In this document: one piece after another, positions 23,118 through 33,682 of the stretch
Numbering within the stretch: position 1 is the first letter of the stretch
Layout: the number at the start of each line of letters is the position of its first letter
Source: Azorinus chamasolen
Taxonomy: Eukaryota > Mollusca > Bivalvia > Cardiida > Solecurtidae
Direction of reading: 5' to 3'
Length of the DNA: 64,000 nucleotides
Assembly: GCA_963576725.1 (NCBI GenBank)
Contig: OY755252.1
Coordinates: 48,858,840-48,922,839 of the forward strand
Notes under the pieces: generated by a model
The model's database searches: none
What the model saw: the letters and a program-made list of their open reading frames with translations, nothing else
What the model was told of the DNA's origin: nothing
Translations under genes and position numbers: made by a program

Positions 23118-23576
23118 GGTCCATAGTATGTGCTAACATGATTAATTACACTAACAACAGCATCGCACATGCAGGTGCCAACGCTCGTCTGTCAGGACAT
23201 CTTAAAATTTTATTTCCTAAGTCCATAAAGGGGCATACTTTTGTAAACAAGACTTACAGTGTTGATTGTAGCCTTTGTGATGGTGAACAAGTAAGTGAAG
23301 TTTTATAAAATTTGCTTGATTAGTTTTAAAACAATTGCCAATGTTAAAGTTTTTGTTAAAGTTTTAAAAATCCGGTCAAAGTTCAAAGTCAAGCTCAAAA
23401 ACTAACATTGGTGGAAATGCAAGGGACTCACATATGAAATATGAGAGCTCTGCTAGCTACAATTTCAAAATAACAATGTTTATTTCCTAAGTCCATATTA
23501 AAGCGGCTTTATTTTGGGAACATTAGTGTTCAAAGGAACACATGTGTCACCTGCAGTGAGAAGCGTTAGAATAAAA
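23118..23576. other. Non-coding; partial 5' hairpin of the GTGACAC family
   Basis: At 23527-23555 GTGTTCAAAGGAACACATGT and GTCACCTG reproduce the 5' hairpin of the element at 23577, apparently an older truncated copy. TTTATTTCCTAAGTCCATA occurs twice (23208, 23479). No gene is seen. Confidence 0.5.
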
Positions 23577-23879
23577 ACAAGAGTGTTCGGAGGAACACAT
23601 GTGTCACCTGATCGCATCTGACACAAAAACTGTTAATATGTTGGAGTGCAAAAAGGGGAATAACTCAAAAAGTATTGCATGCAGAGTGATGGACCTTAGT
23701 TACATCAATGGTCCTCAATGAGAGGAAGACACATGTGAAATTTGAAAGCTCTATAATGATTAGTTTAGAAATGACAGCCAAAAAAAGAAAGTGTGACGGA
23801 CAGACAGACAGACAGACAGACATACGACGGAAAAGTGATCCCTAAGTGACACACTGCCTCTCGGCAGGTGACACAAAAA
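23577..23879 (+). mobile_element. Hairpin-ended element, GTGACAC family, copy 2
   Basis: ACAAGAG, 5' hairpin GTGTTC-GGAG-GAACAC, TGTCACCTG; then unique sequence, GACGGACAGACAGACAGACA, and the 3' hairpin with GCCTCTCGGC and AGGTGACAC, then AAAAA. It closely matches 5512-5811. A GTCTCCC-family tip (TGGGGGAGACATAATTAC) follows at about 23925-23945. Confidence 0.8.
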
Positions 23880-24008
23880 GAAAGTGTTATGAACGTTTGG
23901 ATGGATGGAAGGAAGGACAGACAGTATACTGGGGGAGACATAATTACAGAATAATATCATTTGCTAAGCCCTAAAATTAGATTCCACTCAATGAACATAC
24001 GCATTTAC

Positions 24009-24185
24009 CTTCAGATATTTTCAGTTTCTTGATATGTTTCTGGCCTGATAAGTGTTGGGCCTCATGTGATGCCGACGTGTACTGTACGTTGCACAGACTG
24101 CAGCATCCCCCATATGCTATTCGCTTGGTTGGTAATTTGCCTAACAGGTTAGCCTTGACTGCATTCATTACAGGGTCGTCCTTCC
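24009..24185 (-). CDS. Exon of zinc-finger gene: second finger
   Basis: This minus-strand exon lies between GATAG|GGAAG (acceptor) and GAAG|GTAAATGC (donor). It is 177 nt and phase 1 at both ends. It encodes KDDPVMNAVKANLLGKLPTK, then a complete finger with CSLCNVQYTSASHEAQH and LSGQKHIKKLK. C-x2-C-x12-H-x5-H is the spacing of JAZ/ZNF346-, ZNF385- and matrin-type fingers, which bind double-stranded RNA or structured nucleic acid. It joins in frame to the exons at 24363-24545 and 18651-18737. The family (zf-met / zf-JAZ class) is confident; the orthologue is not assignable from this much sequence. Confidence 0.87.
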
Positions 24186-24362
24186 CTATCAATCAAAGAG
24201 AAGCATCTCTAATAATTATGGAACTAATTTTCTCCATGAAATACGACAGATTTGAAATACAGTAAAAACCCTTTAAAATTTGGGTCGTAGAGACAGAAAG
24301 AATATATACTTTCTTCACAGCAGGATAAATGGTAGGATTTAACCTTTTATGTAGAAACTAAC

Positions 24363-24545
24363 CGGCTTTCTGCAGTCCTCGAGCCTTTACTCCTGGTGAT
24401 GAGCTGGAAATCACTGGCATATCAAACTGTCCAGAAGTTGAGCCCTCTTCTGTAACAAGTCCAAACTGAAGAGCGGACCCTGCTTGTTCTGAGGCCAAGT
24501 CTAACTGTCCTGTGGTGGTTCTGGGTAATTGTTTAGATTGTTTCC
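24363..24545 (-). CDS. Exon of zinc-finger gene: Ser/Gln-rich linker
   Basis: It is 183 nt on the minus strand between CTTTTACAG|GGAAAC and GCCG|GTTAGT, phase 1 at both ends. It encodes a low-complexity linker rich in S, G, Q and T (KQSKQLPRTTTGQLDLASEQ through VKARGLQKA) and no finger. Long disordered linkers between fingers are usual in ZNF346/ZNF385-type proteins. The phase match on both sides (G|GG) supports it as a true exon even though it has no domain. Confidence 0.72.
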
Positions 24546-24623
24546 CTGTAAAAGACAGTTTAATCATTTACTTGATGAATATTCATGCATGACTCTTCTG
24601 AAAATCAATTAATTTATTAAAAC

Positions 24624-26074
24624 ACAAGAGGGCCAGAATGGCCCTGACATCACTCACCAGACAATCAGAGGAGAAGATATTCAAAGTTTTCACTATATGT
24701 TTCTATTGAAAACTGACCATGCCTGGGGTGGGCCAATTTTGACCCCAGGGGCATAATTTATATAACTTTTGTAGATGACCGGAACATGGTGCTATGTGCA
24801 AAATATGAAATCTGAGAACCCTGTAGATTCAGAGGAGAAGATTTTCAAAGTTTTCATTATATGTTTCTATAGACAAGAAGGCCATTGACTGCAGACAACA
24901 TTTCTAACAGATGACAGAAACTCAGTGTTATAACCCTATCACAGATGAGCATGACTTGACTGAAATTAGCACACAGTTTGGATTCTGATCTGACACATAT
25001 GTAACTTCATATGTGGTTTGTACGAGAGCTAATTGAAAGATTGATATGTATTAAAAACAGTGTAAACAAACTTAAACAAGCAGACAACAATTCTGAAGCA
25101 GACAACATGACTGAAAGAATGGGTAGAGTGAAAGAATGGGTAGAGCATAGAACACTTGAATTTGTATTAAGCTGAACTTCACAACAGATACAATGATAGG
25201 CTCTATATTGATAGCTGGCAGCTTAATGCAGGGCATAGATATGAAAAAAATATTTAAAAAAGCTTTAAGAGCTTTCTGCATTTTGAGAATTATCCACATA
25301 GTTTTCTCAATCTAAAAGGAGTGTGTGTGTTATTTGTCTAAACACAATTTCTACTCTACTGATCAGGCTAAGGGTGACTATCAATACACTCACTCTGGCT
25401 AGTCTCAGAGCACTGGCTTCATCTCTGATTTCAGGGGAAACCTTTAAACTGTAGTTTCTGATGTGAAGAAGTCTATATTGGCAGAGCCAATTTTAACCTC
25501 AGAACTATGATATTAACAAAACTCATAAAGGTATGCTAAGTTAATCTATACAACAAATATCTAAGCTCTGGGACATGTAGTTTTGACAAGAAGGTTTTCA
25601 AAGTTTTTCCTATGCATATCTAGTGATCCCATGGGCTGTTTAAGCAGTCAGCTACAAAAAACTGGCAATCCCTGGGGTGGGACCAATTTTGACCCTAGGG
25701 GCATAATTTATCTAACTTTTGTAGAAGACCTGAAGTTGAAGCTATGTGCCAAATATGAAAGCTGAGAACCTTCTAGTTTCAGAGGAGAAGAATTTCAAAG
25801 TTTTCACTATATGTTTCTTTTGAAAACTGAACACCCCTGGGGCGGGGCCAATTTTGACCCCAGGGGCGTAATTTATATAACTTTTGTAGAGGACCTACAG
25901 ATGATGCTATGTACCAAAGATGAAAGCTGAGAACCCTGTAGATTCAGAGGAGATGATATTTAAAGGTTGAAATTGTTGACGCCCGACGACGGACGACGCA
26001 CGCAGACGGACGACGGACATCAGGCGATCACAAAAGCTCACCCTGAGCACAAAAGTGCTCTGGTGAGCTAAAAA
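24624..26074 (+). mobile_element. AGCT-family element d (no TTAA insert)
   Basis: 5' ACAAGAGGGCCAGAATGGCC then CACTCACC; body units with TTTTCACTATATGTTTCTAT, GGGGCGGGGCCAATTTTGAC and GGGGCATAATTTATATAAC; then GACGACGGACGACGCACGCA. The 3' hairpin is AGCTCACCCTGAGCAC...GTGCTCTGGTGAGCT with AAAAA. At 25051-25054 it has an uninterrupted TTAA where elements e and h carry a MITE. It lies in an intron of the zinc-finger gene. Confidence 0.85.
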
Positions 26075-26680
26075 CTAGAACTACCACTAAAGGTGATTAA
26101 TACCCCCACTAGCACATTTGACATACAGATGGGGTTATAGAAATAAAGCTCCCAACCGGTAAATTTTCATTTGTTAAATCACTAATAGGGAGATCATTCA
26201 TTCAAAACCTTCATCGCAGGTGCAGAACTTCAACTGGTGTTCAACAATACTGCAAAATTTAAAAAGGTTTTGTTGAGGTATGACAGAGAAAAGCTCCTGA
26301 AAAAAAATTAATTTATTAAAACAAGCCAGATTTTGACAACAGTAACAAATGGACGGACGGACGAACAGACAGACGGACATGATGACTCCAGTATAACCCC
26401 CAAAAACTTCGTTTGTGGGGGTATAAAAACTAATTTGTCATGATCTCATTTATCTTACTGTTCTTACATGAATATTGATGGACTAAAGGGTTAATAGTAA
26501 TTTTAAAGTATCAAACAAACAAGGGAACTTTGACCATGGAAGAAACTGTAGAATCATATCTATATTACTGAACATAAGTGCAGAGAGGAGACCCTGATCA
26601 AACAGTTCCTACAGCAGCTTTCTGATCTGGGTCTATTCACTTTGCAAAAAATGCGGAAACCGCATTAAAGCCGGATTTTT
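26075..26680. other. Element remnants: GTATA hairpin tip and MITE core
   Basis: At 26349-26429 GGACGGACGGACGAACAGAC and a hairpin (GTATAACCCCC paired with GGGGGTATAAAAA) form the 3' tip of the family at 1062-1707. At 26485-26495 GGACTAAAGGGTTAA is a TTAA-MITE end. A core A relic follows at 26575-26645. ATGCGG-AAA-CCGCAT at 26650-26664 is a short palindrome. No gene is seen. Confidence 0.65.
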
Positions 26681-27765
26681 GTGTGTGTTGACCTTGACCC
26701 AATTCCATGTATCCTTGTATCCACTGAAAGGCCTTCACCCAAGCTATCTGCATACCAAATATAAATTGTCTAGCCCATATAGTTCAGAAGTTATAACAAC
26801 ATTTTAATCACAGCCAATGTTTCAAAATAATGACCTTGACCTGGTTTCAGGTATCTTTATGTCATCCGTAAGGTCCTAACCAAAGATATCTGAAAACCAA
26901 AGGTGAATTGCCTAGCACTCGTGGATCAGAAGTTATAGCCAAATGTTAAAGTTTGTTAAAAACAGCCAAGTTTTCAAAATAGTGACCTTGACCTTGACCC
27001 AATTTCATGTATCCTTGAATCAAGTGAAAGGCCTTCACGGAAGTTATTTCCATACCATATATGAATTGTCTAGCATATGAGGTTCAGCAGTTAAGAAAAA
27101 ATGTTGAAGTTTTTCAATGATGGCCAACTTATCTAAATAGTGACCTTGACCTTGACCTAATTTCAAATATCTTTCTATCAACTGAAAGGCTTTCGCCAAA
27201 GCCATTTGTATACCTAAGATGAATTGCCTAGAATTTGTAGTTCAGAAGTTAAAGCAATGTTAAAATTTGTTAAAAACAGACAAGTTTTCGAAAGAGTGAC
27301 CTTGACCTTATTTCACATATCCTTGTATCACGTGATAGGCCTTCACCCAAGCTATCTGCATACAAAATATGAATGGTCTAGCTTATGTCATAAGGAAGTT
27401 ATAAGCAATGTTAAAGTTTTGTTAATGATGGCAAAGTTTTGGAAATAGTGACCTTGACCTTGACCTGATTTCATGTACCCTTGTATCAAGTGAAAGGCCT
27501 TTACCTCAGCTATTTGTATACCAAATATGAATTGCCTAGCATTTGTAGTTCAGAAGTTATAGCAATGTTAAAGTTTGTTAAAAACGGCAAAGTTTTCGAA
27601 ATAGTGACCTTGACCTGATTTCATGTATCCTTGTATCAAGTGAAAGGCCTTCACCCAAGCTATCTGCATACCAAATATGAATGGTCTAGAAGTTATAAGC
27701 AATGTTAAAGTTTTGTTAACGACGGCCTGCCGCCCGTTCGACCACTCGCCCGCCAGGTTTTCGCC
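26681..27765 (+). repeat. Tandem array, about 150-bp unit, truncated
   Basis: Seven or so units with AGTGACCTTGACCTTGACC, TCATGTATCCTTGTATCAAG, GCATACCAAATATGAATTG and AGCAATGTTAAAGTTTGTTA. It ends at GACGGCCTGCCGCCCGTTCG without a closing hairpin. It lies in an intron of the zinc-finger gene. Confidence 0.8.
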
Positions 27766-27927
27766 AAACTATAAGTCGAGATTTTTCTCCAAAGCTCTGG
27801 CTAAAAAATTTGTATACGTGTAGTAAAGGGTTACATTTGCTAAACACAAACCATTACTTCATCTCATCTAGATTCAAACTGTTTGTGTAACTACTGCTAA
27901 TCACAAAATTCTTTCCTAGCAAATTAC

Positions 27928-28106
27928 CTGGAAAGTTGGTTGGTCCCTTTGCAGGGGGTGCCAAGCCCAATGCAGCCAATCGCTTCAGGTGTTTTTTGCC
28001 ACCAATGTGCTGGGTATATTGCTCTTTTCCGGTGAGAGACATTTTGCATTGGTCACAGTGGAAATTGTCCAGCCCCATTGCAAAGATAAGTGTTGGACAA
28101 TGTATC
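27928..28106 (-). CDS. Exon of zinc-finger gene: first finger
   Basis: This minus-strand exon lies between TTTTCAG|GATAC (acceptor) and TTTCCAG|GTAATTTG (donor). It is 179 nt, starting in phase 2 and ending in phase 1. It holds FHCDQCKMSLTGKEQYTQH and IGGKKHLKRL, a C-x2-C-x12-H-x5-H finger, followed by a proline-rich tail (LAPPAKGPTNFP). The end phase matches the next exon (G|GG at 24545). Upstream exons are expected at higher coordinates and were not found. Introns of 3.4 and 5.3 kb in this gene are mostly transposon sequence. Confidence 0.85.
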
Positions 28107-28185
28107 CTGAAAACCAACAATATCACTTCTTAAAGACACAAATGAGAATCACAATTAACTATTCTTCAAACCCTTTTACAGTAAA

Positions 28186-28215
28186 CCCCCCCACCCCACC
28201 CCACCCCCCGGCCCC
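28186..28215 (-). other. G-quadruplex-capable C/G tract
   Basis: The plus strand reads CCCCCCCACCCCACCCC followed by ACCCCCCGGCCCC. The minus strand therefore has four or more runs of at least four G with short loops. It lies about 80 bases upstream of the first-finger exon, on the transcribed (minus) strand of the zinc-finger gene. Confidence 0.7.
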
Positions 28216-28238
28216 AACATTCCAGGCAAAACTTGTAT

Positions 28239-29555
28239 CAAGAGGGCCATGATGGCCCTGACATCGCTCACCAGACAATCAGAGAAGAAGATTTTCAAAG
28301 TTTTCACTATGTTTCTATAGAAAACTTACCACCCTGCCCAGGGCTTCATTTGAACTCATGGGCATAATTCATATATTTTTTGTATAGGACCTCAAGATGA
28401 TGCTATGTGCCAAATATGAAAGCTGAGAAACTTCCAGTTTAAGAGGTGATTTCTAATCAGCACACAGTTTGGATTCTGATCTGGTGCATATGTGAACTTC
28501 ATATGTGGTTTGTACAAGAGAGTTAATTGTAAGATTGATATGCATTAACCCTTTATTCCATAAATGCACCTTTCTATGCCTCTGTAATAGTCAATTTATG
28601 AAACCATTGTGATAAATAGAGCATTTGCCCCATAGGAGCAAATGCTCTATTTATCACAATGGTTTCAAATATACACAATTCTGAAATTTTCCTTTTCTCT
28701 AATTAATACTCATTTTAGGTAGATTTATTCAAAGAGGTAGGATCTAAAAATAGCCTATGAGAGAATGGGTTAAAATTAGTGTGAACAGACAATAATTCTG
28801 AAGCAGACAACATAACAGTGAACAGGAACTTGACCTCTGCAATTATTGCATGAGACTAACCCAGGCTATCTGGAGTCCAAGATAGAGGGAAACCCTTAGA
28901 CTGTAGAAGTCTATTATAATAAAGTATAACCCACAGGGCAGGACAGGGCCAAATTTAACCTCAGAACTATGAAATTTAAAAAATTTATAAAGATATACTA
29001 AGTAAATTTATACACCAAATATCTAAGCTATGGGACTTGTAGTTTTTGACAAGTAGATTTTTAAAGCTTTCCCTATGCCTATAACTACTAAGTGAACCCA
29101 GCACTCTGCTAAAGAAAACGTAAACAACAGTGTGCTTCAAAAACCTGGCCACCCCTGGGGCGGGGCCAATTTTGACCCCAGGGGTAAAATTTATATAACT
29201 TTTGTAGAGAATGTGAATATGATGCTATGTGCCAAATATGAACGTTGAGAACCTTCCAGTTTCAGAGGAGAAGATTTTCAAAGTTTTCACTATATGTTTC
29301 TATTGAAAACTTGACATCCCCAGGGTGGGGCCAATTTTGACTCCAGGGGCATTATTTATATAACTTTTGTAGAGGACCTATAGGTGATGCTATGTGCCAA
29401 AAATGAAAGCTGAGAACCCTGTAGATTCAGAGGAGAAGACTTTTAAAGTTCAAATTGTTGAGGACGCACGACGCACAACAAACGCCGACGGACGACAGAC
29501 ATCAGGCGATCACAAAAGCTCACCCTGAGCACTTTGTGCTCTGGTGAGCTAAAAA
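28239..29555 (+). mobile_element. AGCT-family element e with nested TTAA MITE
   Basis: 5' CAAGAGGGCCATGATGGCCC then CGCTCACC; 3' run ACGACGCAC...GACGGACGACAG, hairpin AGCTCACCCTGAGCAC-TTT-GTGCTCTGGTGAGCT and AAAAA. The internal array is of the same type as in d and h. It contains a complete TTAA MITE at 28559-28769. Confidence 0.87.
28559..28769 (+). mobile_element. TTAA MITE, core B, inside element e
   Basis: It is flanked by TTAA at 28555-28558 and 28770-28773, starts CCCTTTATTCCATAAATGC and ends GAGAATGGG. The core is a perfect long palindrome: AAACCATTGTGATAAATAG, AGCATTTGC and their inverse. The ends match the core A elements although the core does not. An equivalent copy lies in element h. 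Confidence 0.87.
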
Positions 29556-30518
29556 GAGATGAGAACTAAATTACATCATACTTGTAATGGAACTGTACCT
29601 TTAACCCTTTGAATGCTGAATATTTAAACCTTTACTCCATAAATATGGTTTTAATGCCTGTGCAAACAGAGTAGACCAAAATCAAATGGCTCCTGTAGCA
29701 GCTGCCTGATCAGGGTCTGCTCTGTTTGCTTATGGAGGGGGGGGGGGGGTTTAAGTCCATTTTATTGTTTTATTGAATGATTTTAAACTAGTCTTGACAT
29801 TGCTGAATATTCGTGTAAGAAATAATCACATTATGAGTAGGTAATGGCTGAATCTTTTAATGGCACATATAAACATTAATTTTCTTAATCAGTAGAAACA
29901 GTAGAGTTAGATCTATTACAATTCCATATGCAAACAAAGCAGTCCCCAATTAGAAAGTCCCTACCTGATCATACAGCTCCTACAGGGTCTACTCTGATTG
30001 CAAAGGCATATTTATGGAGTAAAGGGTTAATGATAGAGTTCATTCAGTGTAAGTTGCAAGAAGATTTTGATTGCAGGATCTTATCAGAGGACTCCATCAC
30101 AGTCATATGATCTGAGTCTGCAGTGTTTGCAAATGTCAGCTAGATAACTAGAGTTGTCGCTAAATGTGATTAAAAATTAATATCCCCACACATGTGTTTG
30201 TCAGAAAATATTATGAATAACCAAAGGACCATTAATGCATTAAAGCAATCATGTGACTAGATCATTGTTAACAATATGCACATATCAGTTTGGTGATGAA
30301 GCTTCTCATGAAGTTTTGATGAAATTCCTTGGTAGTTGTTTAGAAATAATGCAGACAAGAAAAAACAACTGCCAGACTGATCAACTAATAGACAGACTTG
30401 CCAATATGGGCACTCCAATATATCTTAATTTCTTCTGAGGGTGTATATAATTATATCACATCAAATATTTAACTTTTTAATACAATTATAGGTATAAAGA
30501 ATAAGTAACAAAAGTTAA
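29556..30518. other. TTAA MITE relics and a G run; no gene
   Basis: Core A at 29665-29730 (GCAAACAGAGTAGACC ... GGGTCTGCTCTGTTTGC) is followed by a run of about 13 G at 29737-29749. A second relic at 29800-30026 ends GGAGTAAAGGG + TTAA (30027-30030). The rest is AT-rich with no recognised gene. Confidence 0.6.
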
Positions 30519-32976
30519 ACAAGAGGGCCAAGATGGCCCTTAATCGCTCACCTGATTACCATAGATTTAAGATTTTTGCTGGGTAGACCATGGGTAGGGC
30601 CAATATTGACATTAGGGACAATATTTGAACAATGTTGATAGTGGACCATGAGACGTGGTTCTACAGAGAACAAGATTTTTAAAAATTTAGAATATTGACT
30701 TTATCAAGACAAAGATTCTGACCAATGAAGATTTTTTTTTTTTTTTTTTCATATATATTTTATTCACCCCGTCCAATTAGTGTGTTACAGGTCGGGGTGG
30801 GCCATCCCTCACACACTTTACAAAGATAATCGTAGCATAATTATATATACATTGTAAAATAAAAAGTACATACATGTAATGTCCAAATAAAGGCAGGTTC
30901 TTTCGACCTTCCTGTCTTTTTTATATTTGGATGGGGAATTATGATGAGACATTTTTTCAAGATTGGGCTAAAATTTGCCCTCTAGAGTATTTTTTCTAAG
31001 ATTTGACCTAGCGACCTACTTTTTATTCCCACCCCACCCATGATCAAACTCAACCTTGATATCACCAAGACAAACACTCTGAGCGAGTTTGAGGAGGATT
31101 GGGCTAAAAATATGACCTCTGGAGTGTAAACAAGATTTTTCTAAGATATTATCCAGTGACCTACTTTTTGACCACACATAACCCACTTTCAAACTTGTCC
31201 AAGATTTTATTAGGACAATCATTCTGACCAATATTCATGAAGATTTGGCTATAAATGTAACCTCTAGAGTGTTCACAAGGTTTTCCTACTATTTGACCTA
31301 GTGACCCCACAGTTTTTAACCCCACATAACCCACTTTCAAACTCGTTTGAGATTTTATCAAGACAATCATTATGGCCAAGTTTCATGAAGATTGGACAAA
31401 AAATGTGACTACTAGAGTGTTCACAAGGTTTTTCTACTGTTTGACCTAGTGATCTAGTTTTCAACCCAACTTGACCCACTTTCGAACTCGTCCGATATTT
31501 TATCAAGACATTCGTTCTGACCAAGTTTCATGAAGATTGGACAAAAAAATGTGACTACTAGAGTGTTCACAAGGTTTTTCTACTGTTTGACCTAGTGACC
31601 TAGTTTTTAACCCCACTTGACCCACTTTCAAACTCGTCCGAGATTTTATCAAAACATTTCGTTCTGACCAAGTTTCATGAAGATTGGACTAAAATTGTGA
31701 CTACTAGAGTGTTCACAAGGTTTTGCTACTGTTTGACCTAGTGACCCCCACGTAACCCACTTTTCAAACTCCACCGAGATTTTATCAAGACAATCATTCT
31801 GACCAAGTTTCATGAAAATTGGGCTAAAAATGTGACCTCTAGAGGGTTCACAAGGTTTTCCTACTATTTGACCTAGTGACCTAGTTTTTAACCCCACTTG
31901 ACCCGCTTTCAAACTTGTCCGAGATTTTACCAAGACAATCATTCTGACCAAGTTTCATGAAAATTGGACAAAAAATGTGACTACATGTACTAGAGTGTTC
32001 ACAAGGTTTTTCTACTGTTTGACCTAGTTTTCAACCCCCCCTGACAAACTTTCGAACTCGTCCGATATTTTATCAAGACATTCGTTCTGACCAAGTTTCA
32101 TGAAGATTGGACAAAAAATGTGATCACTAGAGTGTTCACAAGGTTTTTCTACTGTTTGACCTAGTTTTCAACCCCACTTGACCCACTTTCGAACTCGTCC
32201 AAGATTTTATTAAAACATTGGTTCTGACCAAGTTTCATGAAGATTGGACTAAAACTGTGGCTACTAGAGTGTTCACAAGGTTTTTCTACTGTTTGACCTA
32301 GTGACCTAGTTTTCAACCCCACTTGACCTACTTTCAAACTCGGCCGATATTTTATCAAGACATTCGTTCTGACCAAGTTTCATGAAGATTGGACAAAAAA
32401 TGTGACCACTAGAGTGTTCACGAGGTTTTTCTACTGTTTGACCTAGTGACCTAGTTTTTAACCCGACTTGACCCTCTTTCGAACTCGTCCGTGATTTTAT
32501 CAAGACATTCGTTCTGACCAAGTTTCACAAGACATTCGTTCTGACCAAGTTTCAAGAAGATTGGACTAAAATTGTGACTATTAGAGTGTTCACAAGGTTT
32601 TGCTACTGTTTGACCTACAGACCTAGTTTTTAACCCCACCTGACCCACTTTTCAAACTCCTTCGAGATTTTATCAAGACAATCATTCTGACCAAGTTTCA
32701 TGAAAATTGGGCTACAAATGTGACCTCTAGAGGGTTCAAAAGGTTTTCCTACTATTTGACCTAGTGACCTAGTTTTTAACCCAACTTGACCCACTTTCAA
32801 ACTCGTCCGAGATTTTATCAAGACATTCATTCAGACCAAGTTTCATGAAGATTGGACTAAAATTGTGACCACTAGAGTGTTCATAAGCAAATTGTTGACG
32901 ACACACGACGGATGACGGACAACGGACATTCAAGTCTCCAAAAAGCTCACCCTGAGCTTTGCTCAGGTGAGCTAAC
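30519..32976 (+). mobile_element. AGCT-family element f
   Basis: 5' ACAAGAGGGCCAAGATGGCC then CGCTCACCTG; about 14 units of 145 bp (CCCACTTGACCCACTTTC, AACTCGTCCGAGATTTTATC, CTGACCAAGTTTCATGAAG); a run ACGACACACGACGG; 3' hairpin AGCTCACCCTGAGC-TTT-GCTCAGGTGAGCT. The internal array has no similarity to those of a, c or d although the ends match. A 225-bp insertion sits at 30734-30958. Confidence 0.87.
30734..30958 (-). mobile_element. Retroposed fragment with poly(A) on the minus strand
   Basis: A run of about 19 T (poly(A) on the minus strand) opens the segment, followed by unique sequence (CACCCCGTCCAATTAGTGTG). AAGATT at 30728-30733 and at 30959-30964 looks like a target duplication. It interrupts the first unit of element f, so it is younger than f. 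It is probably the 3' end of a LINE or SINE; the parent is not identified. Confidence 0.65.
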
Positions 32977-33232
32977 AAAAGAAAAAATTAAAACCCATAA
33001 ATTATCACAATGTCTATTCATACAAGTGTCAAAAGATATCACAGGATGTGCCCACCCAAGGATATAAAACATTTTGTGTGAGTCTGCGTTCATTCTCAAA
33101 ATCTGACCAATCAAATACATGTACTTTCCTTCTGAAAAAATTAAAAAGATCAATCTTTTGTCAGAAGATGGTTTTAAAACACTAGCAAACAAGCTGTGAT
33201 GCTCGAAAAGTGTTTCATTTCAAAGGAATTAA

Positions 33233-33461
33233 CCCTTTACTCCATAAATGTGCCTTTCTATGCCTTTGAAAACAGAGTAGATCCAGATCAGATGGCTCCT
33301 ATAGGAGCAGTCTGATCAGGGTCTGCTCTGTTTGCTTATAATATAATATAGATATGATTCTACAGTTTCTGCCATGGCCAAAAGTTCATGACTGTGCTAT
33401 TAAAACATCATGTGCTATCATGTGATGACGTCCTTACTTTTAATATTCATGGAAGAAAGGG
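33233..33461 (+). mobile_element. TTAA MITE, core A, complete copy
   Basis: It is flanked by TTAA (33229-33232, 33462-33465), runs from CCCTTTACTCCATAAATGTG to CATGGAAGAAAGGG and is 229 bp. The core is CAGAGTAGATCCAGATCAGA, GGCTCCTATAGGAGC, TCTGATCAGGGTCTGCTCTG. TTAA duplication with CCC...GGG ends points to piggyBac-type mobilisation in trans. It is a good reference for the family. Confidence 0.9.
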
Positions 33462-33682
33462 TTAAGTTACCAGTTTTAATTGACCAGACAGTCCACTAAA
33501 TGCAAATTAGCTAGTTCATGTCATTGTCACCAGACATCTGTTCTCAATGAAAGTAAACAACAGTTACTGTTCTCCGAGGTGTCACCTGATCCAGATGAGA
33601 TATCAAGTTCTATGTCGCTCAATCTGCAGTTTATTGCAACAAATCTGTGTTTAACTCTTTACCTCATGAAATTCATGTAAGA

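Noticed and set aside
24029..24265. 78-codon plus-strand frame
   Set aside because: Antisense shadow of the zinc-finger exon at 24009-24185.
31016..32978. Series of minus-strand frames of 65-100 codons with similar sequence
   Set aside because: By-products of the 145-bp units of element f; shared periodic peptides, no start context.
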